From assembly GCF_002865585.1 (NCBI RefSeq), contig NZ_CP025581.1, positions 1,860,001-1,924,000 on the forward strand: 64,000 nt of DNA, written 5' to 3'. Shown here one piece after another: positions 29,301 to 37,147 of this stretch; the first letter of the stretch is position 1, and the number at the start of each line of letters is the position of its first letter. The position numbers and the translations under genes are program-made. The notes below the pieces were generated by a model. The model saw only the letters and a list, made by a program, of their open reading frames with translations. It did not search any database and was not told where the DNA came from. The DNA is from Nocardioides houyundeii. Lineage in GTDB: Bacteria; Actinomycetota; Actinomycetes; Propionibacteriales; Nocardioidaceae.

Positions 29301-29376
29301 TGAGCTCGTCGAAGTCGACGGTGACAGTCTCGGCGAACGGACCGAAGGCGGTGACCGTCAGGGTGTGCAGCCGCAT
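26353..29376 (-). CDS. sbcC: Exonuclease SbcC, AAA/SMC-like ATPase
   Basis: A 1007-residue SMC-like ATPase that works with SbcD in cleaving DNA hairpins and processing double-strand ends. The Walker A is LTGPTGAGKSSVLD near residue 38. Long coiled coils (about 190-800) surround a zinc hook with two CxxC-type cysteines in DSCPVCGSCSHPHR (about 510). The C-terminal ABC signature LSGGETF and the Walker B/D-loop TLFVDEGFGSLD complete the head. I chose the ATG at 29376 because similarity starts there (MRLHTLTVTAFGPFAE) and it overlaps the sbcD stop as TGATG. The order sbcD-sbcC is the normal operon. Confidence 0.93.
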   Translation of the reverse strand: MRLHTLTVTAFGPFAETVTVDFDELSEAGLFLLTGPTGAGKSSVLDAVCFALYGDVPGERGAAKRLRSDHAAPSVAPEVTLEATLSGRRFRFVRSPAWQRPKKRGTGTTNQQASVALAEHRDGGWQPVSTRLDEVGDLVGALLGMSLTQFCQVAMLPQGRFQAFLRAKSDERQAVLQQLFNTSRFSRMESWLREHRLQLARRSRTHHDAVAALVSRVCEVSTVAVPDEWDLQSLEPVAGSGELGAWSTAVAADAAATARRAAALLPAAEAAEREAEQRHTLGRRTHELQERRAAARAQLAAHLAAADQHGRRVTELREARRAAGAMPVVKLVDAATFETSAARLRADSALEALTLHLGADESAALPCDDTAADAVDALLSSVQQQCVALGPLRDSDRRLAELHEARVDAQRRLADSRARVESAHAQLAELPVRLEQLQSALTSSQQAAGSAAQIEAEVTVLSTRLADKELLVALEAELAAAASERAECRERVQDLTQTWLDIRETRIQGMAAEIAGALAVGDSCPVCGSCSHPHRASPSPGSPDGAAERAAMRSVDDAKALLHVHDDRVQQLRSQRDATAARAGEEPHESLRQRLAQCQEQLAEAEEAERRAVEIRAELVDLEHRLTAAHHASREAEVEVARIETGLQVCESDLETLDAARAAALAGSTHTSVASLLQALEASASLGKRYLTLQATAERAANRLRVDEEALRRVLDECELPHADAVRRAHRDQDTCQTLETLIEEYAQEEYRLTGLLEDAELRAAAAAPVPDLDGLARSHREARAELVRVRAAADRARQDADRLQDLGAQLTTALQQWQPLREELRVAVDLSSFAEGKSADNRLQMRLAAYVLGYRLSQVVQAANARLRGMSGMRYTLEHTGQRGTRETRGGLSLLVRDDWSGETRDPATLSGGETFVVSLALALGLADVITEEAGGADLGTLFVDEGFGSLDADTLDDVLDTLDALRDGGRVVGVVSHVTEMRERIPTQLQVIKDRHGSRLAPVSG

Positions 29377-30554
29377 CAGCGGCCCGCCTCGGAGACGGTG
29401 AGCAGGGAGTCCACGTCGGTGTCGTCGCAGCACGCCTCGCTGGCCTCGCGGAGCAGCAGCGACTCCGCCTCGGTCGCCGGTGCGCCGCGCAGCTCGGACA
29501 TGAAGGCGAGCGTGATCTCGTGGTCGCTCAGACCGGTCGTGGGTCGGCGCGATGAGTCGGGATCGGCCTCGCTGCCCTCGGGGGCGAACCCGATGACGAG
29601 CGTGTGCGGGAAGCGGGTGCGCAGCCGGTCCATGGCCCGGAGCGGCCGCACGGCGTCGGTCAGGGTGGCGTGAACCCACGATTCCTCGTGCTGCGCCAGC
29701 GCCGGCTCAACGAGCAGCTCCTCGAGAGTCCCGGTGATCCGGGACAGCGGTCGCGGCACCGGTGCCGGCACGAACTCTGCGGCGCTCACGCCGTTGCCGT
29801 CCAGATCGATGAGCCACGACCCCTTCGTGTGGCCGGCCTCGGAGAACGAGTACGCGAGGGGGGAGCCGCTGTAGCGCACCGACTCCGACAGCACCTGGGC
29901 GCCGTGCAGGTGGCCCAGGGCGGTGTAGGAGATGCCGTCGAAGAGAGACCCGGGGACCATCGAGATCCCACCCACGCTGATGTCGCGCTCGGACTCCGAA
30001 GGGGCGCAGCCGGTCACGAACGCATGGGCCAGCACCACCGACCGCGAGCCTGGCGGCCGGTGGTCCAGGTCGGCACGGACGCGGCGCATCGCCTCCGAGA
30101 GCGCGGCCTCGTGGCTGCGGACCGGCAGCCCCCACGGCTCCCTGACGCTCTCGGGGTCGAGGTAGGGGATGCCGTAGACCAGCACCGGGCCGTGCTCGTC
30201 GCTGAGCTCGACGGGGGAGCCGACCCCCGAGGCATCGGTGCGGATGTGGACCCCGGCGGCGTCGATCAGCGTGGAGCCGAAGCCCAGGCGTAGGGCGGAG
30301 TCGTGGTTGCCGCTGGTCACCACCACGCGGGCCCGTGAGCTGGCCAGTGCCGCGAACGCCTCGTCCGCGACCCGGACCGCGTCGACGTGCGGCAGGGCTC
30401 GGTCGTAGACGTCGCCGGCGACGACCACCAGGTCGACCGACCGGGTCTCGACCATCTCGAGCAGGTGCTCGAGGAAGGCACGCTGGTGCGCCAGCATGCC
30501 TTCGCGGTGGAAGGACCGGCCCAGATGCCAGTCTGAGGTATGGAGGATGCGCAC
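29376..30554 (-). CDS. sbcD: Exonuclease SbcD, metallophosphoesterase subunit
   Basis: A 392-residue nuclease subunit of the SbcCD (Mre11-Rad50-like) complex. Calcineurin-type metal motifs are in order: TSDWHLGR (residue 6), VVAGDVYDRALPH (about 45), TSGNHDSALRLG (about 80), and ALGHLHGAQ (about 205) preceded by AHAFVTGCAP. Length is normal. The ATG at 30554 begins the metallophosphoesterase fold directly (MRILHTSDWHLG). Its stop overlaps the sbcC start by one base. A tandem 12-bp repeat lies upstream (30611-30634) between this gene and pepN. Confidence 0.94.
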   Translation of the reverse strand: MRILHTSDWHLGRSFHREGMLAHQRAFLEHLLEMVETRSVDLVVVAGDVYDRALPHVDAVRVADEAFAALASSRARVVVTSGNHDSALRLGFGSTLIDAAGVHIRTDASGVGSPVELSDEHGPVLVYGIPYLDPESVREPWGLPVRSHEAALSEAMRRVRADLDHRPPGSRSVVLAHAFVTGCAPSESERDISVGGISMVPGSLFDGISYTALGHLHGAQVLSESVRYSGSPLAYSFSEAGHTKGSWLIDLDGNGVSAAEFVPAPVPRPLSRITGTLEELLVEPALAQHEESWVHATLTDAVRPLRAMDRLRTRFPHTLVIGFAPEGSEADPDSSRRPTTGLSDHEITLAFMSELRGAPATEAESLLLREASEACCDDTDVDSLLTVSEAGR

Positions 30555-30657
30555 GGGTCGACCATAGGAGCCGGGTCCGACAGTCCTGAGCAGCCCACGC
30601 CGCAGCGGCAGAGACCGTGACCGAGACCGTGACCGCGACAGGGACCCTGGGCGGGCC

Positions 30658-33111
30658 TCAACGCGGGTCGAAGGCCTCCCGCACGGCGATCCGCCGCTCG
30701 AGGGAGTCGACCAGGTCGAGCAGGTTGCGGTGCACCGTGGGGTCCAGGGTGCCGGAGCCGGCGAGCTGCCGTGCGGACGCGACCAGGGCAGGGTCCAGGC
30801 AGGTGCTGGGGAAGAACGCCTTCACGGCCGTCCCCAGGACCCAGCCCGCGTGCGTCAGGGGCAGGTCGGGCAGGGCGTCGAGGTAGCGCTGGGCGAAGGG
30901 CTCGGTGACCTTCTCCTGGCCCGCGCGCCACATGCCGCGCCCCGCGGCCTCCAGCTCGTAGTTCGCCACGTCCTCGTCTCCGGTGAACCGGCGCCATGCC
31001 CACTCCTTGGCCTCCGCGGTGGGCAGGGATGCCATGGCCCGCGAGTGCTCGACCCGGGAGCGCGCCGTCGGCTCGGACGCCAGGGCGCGGTCCAGCTCAT
31101 CGGGATCGCTGGAGCCCAGCACCGCCAGGCGCACCAGGAGGGCCCAGCGCAGGTCCAGGTCCAGCTCGAGCCCCTCGGGGAGCCCGCCCGCCAGCCATTC
31201 CCGCAGCCGGGACTCGTCCGCGGCCGTGGCGACCGCGGACTGGAAGGCGGCCAGCTGCAACGTGCTGCCTGCGGGTGCCGACCCGGCGCGAGACAGCATC
31301 GTGCGGTGGATCCGGGCAGCACCGGCTGCAGGGTCCGGCCCCAGCTCCACGCCCGAGGCGATCGCCCAGGGCAGGGTGTAGTTCACGGCATCGTCGTTGT
31401 CCTCGTGGGGCATCGCGGCCTCCACCAGGTCCAGCACGTCGGAAGGGGCGACGGCGACCTGGTGGAAGGAGCTGCGCAGACCGTTCCAGGCGCCCGCACG
31501 CACCCGGGCGTCGGAGACCGTCGGCAGCAGCGTCTTCAGGCTCTGGACGGTGGCAGGGTCCAGCAGGGTGGCGGCCCAGGTGTCCTCGTAGGCATCCAGG
31601 ACGACGGCGGGGGCCTCGGTCCGGTAGGGCGTCTCCTCGCCGACGACGGTGACGGGGGAGGTCTCCCATCCTGAGGCCGAGATGGTGGTGACCCCGAAGG
31701 TGTGGGAGCGGTCCGCGGGGTTCCCGGGCGGGGGAGTACGACGGATGGTCCCGGCGTCCCGGTCCAGGACGATCGTGTCGGGCCCGGCCGTGCGCAGCCA
31801 GCTGTCGGTGAAGTCGGCCAGGTGCTGTGCTCCGGCCCGCTCCCAGGCTCCGAAGAGGTCGCTCATGGTGGCGTTGCCGAACCAGTGGGAGTCGAAGTGG
31901 TCGATGACGCCGGCGAAGAAGACCTCGTCCCCGAGCCGGGCGTTGAGCTGCTTGAGCACGCTCGACCCCTTGGCGTAGGAGATCCCGTCGAAGTCCTGGA
32001 GCGCGGCTCTGGCGTCCACCGCCCCGTTGCCGGCCACCGGATGGGTGCTGGGGGCCTGGTCCGCGACCAGGCCCCACTGCCGACGGGCGTACGCCGCGTG
32101 CGTCCAGGCGTCGCCGTACTCGGTGACGTCGGCGGTGACGCGGTTGCCCATGTACTCGGCGAAGCTCTCGTTGAGCCACAGGTCGTCCCACCACTTGGGG
32201 GTGGTGATGTTGCCGAACCACTGGTGGGCCATCTCGTGCGCCACGGTGGTGGCACGCTGGATCCGCATGCCGCGAGTGACCCGGCTGGAGAAGACCAGGG
32301 GGTCGCGGAAGGTGACGCAGCCGGGGTTCTCCATGGCGCCGGCGTTGAACTCCGGGACGAACGCCTGGTGGTAGTTGCCGAAGGGGTACCGGGTCCCGAA
32401 CAGCCGGTGGTACTCGTCGAAGCACGCCTTGGTCATGGTCAGCAGCTCGTCGGCGTCGGCGTCGAGGTCTCGCGCGATGCTCTGACGGGCGCTCAGGCCC
32501 AGGGGGATCCCGTCGTGCTCGTCGTGGATGAGGTGGTAGGGACCCGCGACCAGGGTGACGAAGTACGTCGAGAGCGGGGGAGTGGGCTCGAACTCCCAGA
32601 CGCCGGCCTCGACCTGGGCGCCCGGAGCGTTGCCGATCACGGTCCAGTCGGTCGGGGCGGTGACGTGGAAGGTGTACGGCGCCTTGAGGTCGGGCTGGTC
32701 GAAGCAGGCGAAGATGCTGGGAGCGGCGTCCATGAACGACATCCCGTAGACGTAGCGACGGCCGTCGGCCGGGTCGACGTGCTGGTGCAGGCCCTCGCCG
32801 TCGTTGCGGAAGGCCATCACGGCGTCCACCACGACCTCGTTGCGCCCGGCCACCGTCGACAGGGGCACTCGTCCGGCCTGGAGGGTGTCGTGGTCGAGCT
32901 CGGTGCCGTTGAGCCGGAGGCTGTTGACGCCGGCGGGCTTGAGGTCCAGGAAGGTCTCACCGCCCTGGCTGTCGAACAGGATGCGGGTGAGGGACCCGAA
33001 GGTCGCCTCATCACTCGCCAGGTCGAGGGTGACGTCGTAGGAGATGACCCGCAGGAGGTCGAAGCGGGTGCGTGCCTCGACGTGCTGGAGGCTTCGGTAG
33101 CTCGTGCCCAT
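30658..33111 (-). CDS. pepN: Aminopeptidase N (M1 family)
   Basis: An 817-residue zinc aminopeptidase that removes N-terminal residues from peptides in the cytoplasm. The exopeptidase motif GAMENPGC (about residue 255) is followed by HEMAHQWFGN and the distal zinc glutamate in WLNESFAEYMG, the full HExxH-x18-E set. The C-terminal ERAP-like helical domain (about 520-817) is complete. There is no signal peptide. The ATG at 33111 starts the fold. It is divergent from the OsmC gene (55 bp) and followed by sbcD after 103 bp. Confidence 0.95.
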   Translation of the reverse strand: MGTSYRSLQHVEARTRFDLLRVISYDVTLDLASDEATFGSLTRILFDSQGGETFLDLKPAGVNSLRLNGTELDHDTLQAGRVPLSTVAGRNEVVVDAVMAFRNDGEGLHQHVDPADGRRYVYGMSFMDAAPSIFACFDQPDLKAPYTFHVTAPTDWTVIGNAPGAQVEAGVWEFEPTPPLSTYFVTLVAGPYHLIHDEHDGIPLGLSARQSIARDLDADADELLTMTKACFDEYHRLFGTRYPFGNYHQAFVPEFNAGAMENPGCVTFRDPLVFSSRVTRGMRIQRATTVAHEMAHQWFGNITTPKWWDDLWLNESFAEYMGNRVTADVTEYGDAWTHAAYARRQWGLVADQAPSTHPVAGNGAVDARAALQDFDGISYAKGSSVLKQLNARLGDEVFFAGVIDHFDSHWFGNATMSDLFGAWERAGAQHLADFTDSWLRTAGPDTIVLDRDAGTIRRTPPPGNPADRSHTFGVTTISASGWETSPVTVVGEETPYRTEAPAVVLDAYEDTWAATLLDPATVQSLKTLLPTVSDARVRAGAWNGLRSSFHQVAVAPSDVLDLVEAAMPHEDNDDAVNYTLPWAIASGVELGPDPAAGAARIHRTMLSRAGSAPAGSTLQLAAFQSAVATAADESRLREWLAGGLPEGLELDLDLRWALLVRLAVLGSSDPDELDRALASEPTARSRVEHSRAMASLPTAEAKEWAWRRFTGDEDVANYELEAAGRGMWRAGQEKVTEPFAQRYLDALPDLPLTHAGWVLGTAVKAFFPSTCLDPALVASARQLAGSGTLDPTVHRNLLDLVDSLERRIAVREAFDPR

Positions 33112-33154
33112 CGCGTCAGCCTAGCCAGGTGACCCGCTGAGGCTGCAGGCTCCA

Positions 33155-33160
33155 TATGCT
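33155..33160 (+). promoter_or_regulatory. -10 box (TATGCT) 6 nt before the OsmC gene
   Basis: TATGCT ends 6 nt before the ATG at 33167, fitting a leaderless message. Confidence 0.45.
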
Positions 33161-33166
33161 CGTGGC

Positions 33167-33628
33167 ATGACGCAGACGCCTGGTTCCTCGACCGAGTCCG
33201 AGAATTCCCGCAGCGTCACCTTGACCCGGATCGGGGACGGACGGTTCAAGGCGACGAACGCGCGTGGGGGAGAGACCTTCTTCGGGACAGGGGGACTCGA
33301 CCCCGACTTCACTCCCGTGGAGCTGCTGCTGGCCGCGATCGCTGGCTGCAGCGCCATCGACGTCGACCTGATCACCGGCAAGCGCTCCGAGGCGGTCTCC
33401 TTCGACGTCGCTTGCCAGGGCGAGAAGGTCCGTGACGAGCAGGGCAACCACCTGCGCAACATCCGGGTGGTGTTCGACGTGCGGTTCCCCGACGGGGACG
33501 CCGGTGACCAGGCCCGGGCAGTGATGCCGCGTGCCATCGCCCAGACCCGGGACCGGCTCTGCACCGTGAGCCGGACCGTGGCCCTGGGGGAGCCGGTGGT
33601 CTTCGAGGACGTCAACGCCCAGGACTGA
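33167..33628 (+). CDS. OsmC family protein
   Basis: A 153-residue OsmC-fold protein. Members reduce organic hydroperoxides with two cysteines, one in the central helix and one near the C-terminus. Here both are present: AIAGCSAIDVD (about residue 63) and RDRLCTVSRT (about 131), so peroxidase activity is plausible. Other landmarks are GLDPDFTPVELLLAA and VRFPDG. The N-terminal TGGLDPDF segment with a GG is typical of the YhfA-like branch, whose physiological role is less clear than that of Ohr. It is divergent from pepN and convergent with the cyclophilin gene, with 18 bp between stops. Confidence 0.88.
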   Translation: MTQTPGSSTESENSRSVTLTRIGDGRFKATNARGGETFFGTGGLDPDFTPVELLLAAIAGCSAIDVDLITGKRSEAVSFDVACQGEKVRDEQGNHLRNIRVVFDVRFPDGDAGDQARAVMPRAIAQTRDRLCTVSRTVALGEPVVFEDVNAQD

Positions 33629-33646
33629 ACCCGGCGCCCGGTCCCT

Positions 33647-34303
33647 CTACTTGAGCGTGACGCCGGTGATGGTGACCTTCTCCGTGGGCGGGCCGTCGGG
33701 CGCACCACCGGCCGCGCCCTTCGCTGCGACCTTCTCGACGACGGCGAGCGCGTCCTCGTCGATGGTGCCGAAGACCGTGTACTGCGGCGGCAGCTGGCTG
33801 TCGGCGTAGACGATGAAGAACTGCGATCCGCCGGTGTTGGCCTGACCCGTGTTGGCCATGGCCAGGGTCCGGGCCGGGTAGGTCTCGTCCCCGGTGAGCT
33901 CGTCCTCGATCGTGTAGCCCGGGCCACCCGTGCCGGTGGCGGTGGGGTCACCGCACTGCAGCACGTAGATGCCCTGGGTCACCAGACGATGGCACTGGGT
34001 GTCGTCGAAGTAGCCCTGCTCGGCGAGCGAGAGGAAGCTGTTGACCGTGCAGGGTGCGGAGCCGGCGTCCAGGGTGATGCCGAGTGCGCCGACGTTGGTC
34101 TCGATGGTGGCAGGGACGTCGTCGCCCTCCTCGGCCGTGGACGGCGGGAGCTCGACCTTGCGGGCCGCCTGCGCCCCGTCCTCGGCGTACTCGCAGGCGA
34201 CCTCGCCGGCCGCTGGGTCCGGTGCCGTGTCGTCATCGTCGCCGCACCCGGCGAGGGCGGCGAGGCAGAGGAGGGGTGCCAGGGCGAGCTTGAGGGAACG
34301 CAT
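33647..34303 (-). CDS. Cyclophilin-type peptidyl-prolyl isomerase, predicted lipoprotein
   Basis: A 218-residue exported prolyl isomerase. The N-terminus is a lipoprotein signal (LAPLLCLAALAGC, lipid-attached cysteine at 20) followed by an acidic linker. The cyclophilin domain (about 65-218) shows CTVNSFLSLAEQGYFDD, CHRLV, GDPTATGTGGPGY and NTGGSQFFIVY, the usual active-site core. Some positions are changed from the standard (for instance QGIYVLQCGDP in place of FMIQGGDP), so activity is likely but not certain. The ATG at 34303 is chosen because the signal peptide begins there. It would assist folding outside the membrane. A strong terminator separates it from the metalloprotease gene upstream. 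Confidence 0.9.
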   Translation of the reverse strand: MRSLKLALAPLLCLAALAGCGDDDDTAPDPAAGEVACEYAEDGAQAARKVELPPSTAEEGDDVPATIETNVGALGITLDAGSAPCTVNSFLSLAEQGYFDDTQCHRLVTQGIYVLQCGDPTATGTGGPGYTIEDELTGDETYPARTLAMANTGQANTGGSQFFIVYADSQLPPQYTVFGTIDEDALAVVEKVAAKGAAGGAPDGPPTEKVTITGVTLK

Positions 34304-34324
34304 GGCACCGATGCTAGGTGAGGG

Positions 34325-34364
34325 GACTGCCTGCGGACACCGGGTGGGGGGGCCGCAGGCAGTC
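34325..34364 (-). terminator. Terminator hairpin after the metalloprotease gene
   Basis: Perfect 12-bp arms GACTGCCTGCGG and CCGCAGGCAGTC with a 16-nt loop, starting 3 nt past the metalloprotease stop. Very stable, without a clear T-tract. Confidence 0.75.
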
Positions 34365-34367
34365 ACG

Positions 34368-35369
34368 TCAGCGGCGCAGCGGCCGGACGCAGCCCGCCTG
34401 GCGCCCGACCTTGGCCAGACCCGTCAGGTCGCCGGCCCCGAGCTGCAGCGGCGAGTAGTAGCCCTCGGCCGTGCCGTTCATCTGCTGCGACACGTCCGGG
34501 GTGTGACCCAGTCCCACCGCGTGCCCGATCTCGTGGATGACGACCCGGGTGGCCTGGGCGGCGTCGAGGGGCTTGACCGTGTCGATCACGACGCCGGCGC
34601 GCTTGATCAGGGCCAGCCGGCCACGTCGGTCGCGCCCCCACACCATCTTCGCCGCTCCGCCTCGGCCCTGCTTCCCGGTGATGTCCTCCTTCGTCTGGGA
34701 CTGCGGCGCGAAGGCGATCAGCAGGTCGGTGCTGCGAGTCTGCTTCGGCGTGCCCTTGGTGGCCCAGGGGACCGCGCTGGTGGTGCCGCGGTACCGGAAT
34801 CGCAGTCCGGTGCCGAGGGCGATCGCGGCGACTGCCGTGTCAATGACGGAGGTGGCCCAGGGGGCGGCCTGAGCCACGTTGATCCGGTAGTCGATGGGCT
34901 TGCACGGGTTGAAGCGCGCGCGCAGCTTGCGAGTGATGTAGGCCCACGAGTCGGGGCTGCCCTGCGGTGTCCAGCTGGGGACGACGCTGACGCGCTGCGG
35001 CTTGGTGCGGACCGCACGGTTCTTCCGGTTCCCGGCGACGACCACGCGGGTCTTGGCCGAGTAGAGCCAGTGGGTCGGCAGCGCCAGGCTGAACGTGCCG
35101 TCGCGACCGGTCCTGCTTCGGGCCACCTTGGTCCAGCCGTCGGGGAAGCGCTGCTGCAGCACCACGCGGCGTCGGTTCTTGCCCTTGTCCTTGACGACGC
35201 CGGTGATCGCGGTCGGTGTGGTGGCCACCACGCTGCTCACCCAGGCCACCTGGACCTTCGACTTGGCGGGACGCGCGGACGGCTCGGCCGTGGCGCCTGT
35301 GACGCCGGTGGCCATCGTCGTGGCGATGACGGTGAGCGTCACGAGTGTTCGTCTTGCGGTGTTCTTCAC
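34368..35369 (-). CDS. Secreted matrixin-like zinc metalloprotease
   Basis: A 333-residue secreted protein. A signal peptide covers about residues 1-28 (TLVTLTVIATTMATGVTGATA). An N-terminal beta-sandwich-like region follows (about 35-130, basic, FPDGWTKVARSRTGRDGTFSL). The C-terminal half is a metzincin-type protease domain: the zinc motif HEIGHAVGLGH is present in full and followed by the Met-turn candidate SQQMNG. DYRINVAQAAPWATSVIDTA resembles the start of matrixin-like domains (residue about 165 on). The natural substrate is unknown. It is monocistronic: a terminator directly follows its stop. Confidence 0.82.
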   Translation of the reverse strand: MKNTARRTLVTLTVIATTMATGVTGATAEPSARPAKSKVQVAWVSSVVATTPTAITGVVKDKGKNRRRVVLQQRFPDGWTKVARSRTGRDGTFSLALPTHWLYSAKTRVVVAGNRKNRAVRTKPQRVSVVPSWTPQGSPDSWAYITRKLRARFNPCKPIDYRINVAQAAPWATSVIDTAVAAIALGTGLRFRYRGTTSAVPWATKGTPKQTRSTDLLIAFAPQSQTKEDITGKQGRGGAAKMVWGRDRRGRLALIKRAGVVIDTVKPLDAAQATRVVIHEIGHAVGLGHTPDVSQQMNGTAEGYYSPLQLGAGDLTGLAKVGRQAGCVRPLRR

Positions 35370-35427
35370 GGTTCCCCCAGGTGAGTGCGTCGAGTGCGGG
35401 GGATTCTATGGATTTTCGCGGCGTGCG

Positions 35428-35792
35428 CTAGTGGCCTCCGAGCCAAAAATCGAAGTGGCGGACGAACTGGTCGTGGCTGGCCACCATCGCGACCGGGTCG
35501 CCAGGGACCCCAGGGGTCCCAGCGACTTGGCGACGACCAGCACGCGTCCGTCGTACCCGTCGACAGCGTCGTCGAGCTGGTCCCCGACCCAGGCGATCTC
35601 GTCCTGGACCGCCCTGGTCGTGCCGGCTGGGGGCGCCTCCCACCAGACCTGACGCACCGACCAGCCGCGGGCCAACGCCGTGTGGGTGGCGAAGAACAGC
35701 AGCGGCCCGTCCGCGGTGTAGCGCCGGCCGGGAAGTACGACGCAGCGGCCGACCGGCGTCTGTTCGGGGGAGTAGTCGACGTACCGGCTCAT
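35428..35792 (-). pseudogene. Remnant of an alpha/beta-hydrolase gene (internal deletion and frame change)
   Basis: The first 95 or so residues read like the start of a small alpha/beta hydrolase, up to the nucleophile elbow RVLVVAKSLG, with the serine in place. Right after this the frame is lost. In the next frame a plausible C-terminus appears (VPGDPVAMVASHDQFVRHFDFWLGGH, residues split over the last 26 codons, stop TAG at 35430-35428). Together they make only about 120 residues, roughly half of a normal hydrolase, so a central part that should hold the acid and histidine of the triad is gone. The junction coincides with a 17-bp palindrome (35504-35520). It is most likely a decayed gene. 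Confidence 0.55.
35504..35520. repeat. Perfect palindrome at the hydrolase-remnant junction
   Basis: GGGACCCC-A-GGGGTCCC, 8-bp perfect arms with a one-base centre, lies exactly where the reading frame of the hydrolase remnant changes. Confidence 0.6.
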
Positions 35793-35864
35793 GACGACAT
35801 GCTTCTGGGCGCCGGAGCGGGGTCAACCTTGTCTGCCCGCGGGTGGAGCCCCGGCTGAGCGGGC

Positions 35865-35870
35865 TAGGGT
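35865..35870 (+). promoter_or_regulatory. -10 box (TAGGGT) 6 nt before the acetyltransferase start
   Basis: TAGGGT ends 6 nt before the GTG at 35877, fitting a leaderless message. Confidence 0.4.
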
Positions 35871-35876
35871 CGTTCG

Positions 35877-36320
35877 GTGACCTCGTTGCGCAACGGCACC
35901 CTGTCCGATCTCACCGCTCGAGAGCTGCACGCCATCCTCAAGCTGAGGGTCGACGTCTTCGTGGTCGAGCAGCAGTGCCCCTACCCGGACGTGGATGACC
36001 GCGACGCTGAGCCGACCACCGTGCACATGTGGTTGGCCGCCGACGACGGACGACCGCTCTGCGTGCTGCGGATCCTTCAGGACCCGGACGCCGCCGTGAT
36101 CGGACGAGTGGCGACCGCGCAGGACGCCCGAGGTCACGGGTACGCCGCCCGGCTCGTGGCTGCGGCACTTGAGCGCATCGGCGACGGGCCGGTGCGCATC
36201 GGCGCGCAGGCGTACCTGGAGGAGTGGTACCAGCAGTTCGGTTTCCAGCGCACCGGGCCGAACTACCTGGAGGACGGCATCCCGCACCTGCCGATGCGGC
36301 GCCCTGGGTCTGCGGGTTGA
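35877..36320 (+). CDS. GNAT family N-acetyltransferase, ElaA-like
   Basis: A 147-residue acetyl-CoA-dependent transferase of the ElaA branch. It has LTARELHAILKLRVDVFVVEQQCPYPDVDDRD at the N-terminus (residues 11-42), the acetyl-CoA binding turn RVATAQDARGHGYAARLV (motif A, about 82-98) and AQAYLEEWYQQFGFQRTG near the end. The length is normal for ElaA. The substrate is unknown for the family. The start is GTG at 35877, with a leaderless-type -10 box. About 216 bp of non-coding DNA follows before the YCII gene; a short 23-codon frame at its beginning is not convincing. Confidence 0.87.
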   Translation: MTSLRNGTLSDLTARELHAILKLRVDVFVVEQQCPYPDVDDRDAEPTTVHMWLAADDGRPLCVLRILQDPDAAVIGRVATAQDARGHGYAARLVAAALERIGDGPVRIGAQAYLEEWYQQFGFQRTGPNYLEDGIPHLPMRRPGSAG

Positions 36321-36536
36321 CCGACCTGGTGGAGACCCGAGGGTTTCCCGACGGCGTGCTGCTGACCAGGGACGAGGCCAGGCGCTGAACATCCGACCCC
36401 GGATCGGGGCGATCGGCTCGACCGGGTCGTCGTAGACGCGGCGCGAAAAAACTTCGAGGATCGATGTCGAAGGACGCGTCCGCCGTTCGACGTGTGTGCG
36501 AGAAGCATCTCCCAGCAACCAGTAGGAGTGAACAAG

Positions 36537-36911
36537 ATGCCGCGTTTCATGGGGTTCGTGAGAATGGAGGAGGGCGTCGGCACGCCGCCGCAGTCACTCT
36601 TCGAGGCGATGGACGCCCACATCGGCGAACGCGCCGCGCAGGGGGTGTTCCTCGACGGGGGCGGCCTCTACGGCACCGAGGACGCCGTCAACTTCGTGGT
36701 CCGTCAGGGCGAGGTCACCCGGGTCGACGGGCCGTACGCCGAGGCCAAGGAGGTCGTCGGCGGCTGGTCGATCCTGCAGTACGACAGCCTCGAGGAGGCC
36801 GTCGCCGACCAGCAGACGTTCGCCGAGCTGCACGCCAAGCGCTGGCCGGAGGTCACCGTGGTCGCGACGCTGCGCCAGATCTCGACGGGTCCAGAAGAAC
36901 CCGGCGACTGA
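36537..36911 (+). CDS. YCII-domain (YciI/DGPF-like) protein
   Basis: A 124-residue protein with the YCII/DGPF fold (dimeric alpha-beta barrel). The typical N-terminus PRFMGFVRMEEG, the DGPYAEAKEVVGGWSIL segment that gives the DGPF family its name, and a C-terminal helix with VEVRP-like WPEVTVVATLRQI are present. Such proteins often stand next to ECF sigma factors; none is here. Function is unknown; enzymes or sensors of small molecules have been proposed for the family. The ATG at 36537 has AGGAGTG upstream, which decides the start over an in-frame GTG further up. Confidence 0.85.
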   Translation: MPRFMGFVRMEEGVGTPPQSLFEAMDAHIGERAAQGVFLDGGGLYGTEDAVNFVVRQGEVTRVDGPYAEAKEVVGGWSILQYDSLEEAVADQQTFAELHAKRWPEVTVVATLRQISTGPEEPGD

Positions 36912-36931
36912 CCGGGCGTGGCACGACCGAG

Positions 36932-36958
36932 CGTGGCGGGCCGCATCGGCTCGCCACG
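36932..36958 (+). terminator. Hairpin after the YCII gene
   Basis: CGTGGCG and CGCCACG arms (7 bp) with a 13-nt loop, 20 bp past the YCII stop. Confidence 0.4.
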
Positions 36959-37001
36959 TCGGCGCCGTGACCCGCGACTCTGAGCCGTCCGCGGTCACTG
37001 A

Positions 37002-37016
37002 TTGACATAATGTAAG
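37002..37016. promoter_or_regulatory. AT-rich near-palindrome TTGACATaATGTAAG upstream of the VanZ gene
   Basis: In an otherwise GC-rich region lies TTGACAT-A-ATGTAAG (5 of 7 bases symmetric), which also contains a consensus -35 TTGACA (37002-37007). It lies about 130 bp upstream of the VanZ start. It looks like a TetR- or MarR-type operator and/or the -35 of a promoter; no convincing -10 is seen at 17 bp. The regulator is unknown. Confidence 0.4.
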
Positions 37017-37147
37017 TTATCGGATCGATCTCCAGGGGTAAAAGTCAGATAGAGAGCCCGGCGCAAACGCACACAGCTCCTGGCTTCTCGTGTCATCCGC
37101 CGGGGCCCTGTACCTCGTACGTTCAGTGGGGCGGGCAGACTTGCCCG

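Noticed and set aside
30611..30634. Tandem 12-mer GAGACCGTGACC, two copies
   Set aside because: Only two units, no spacer structure; too little for a CRISPR or functional repeat claim.
36318..36388. Short frame of 23 codons after the ElaA-like gene
   Set aside because: No ribosome site and no recognisable motif; could be chance.
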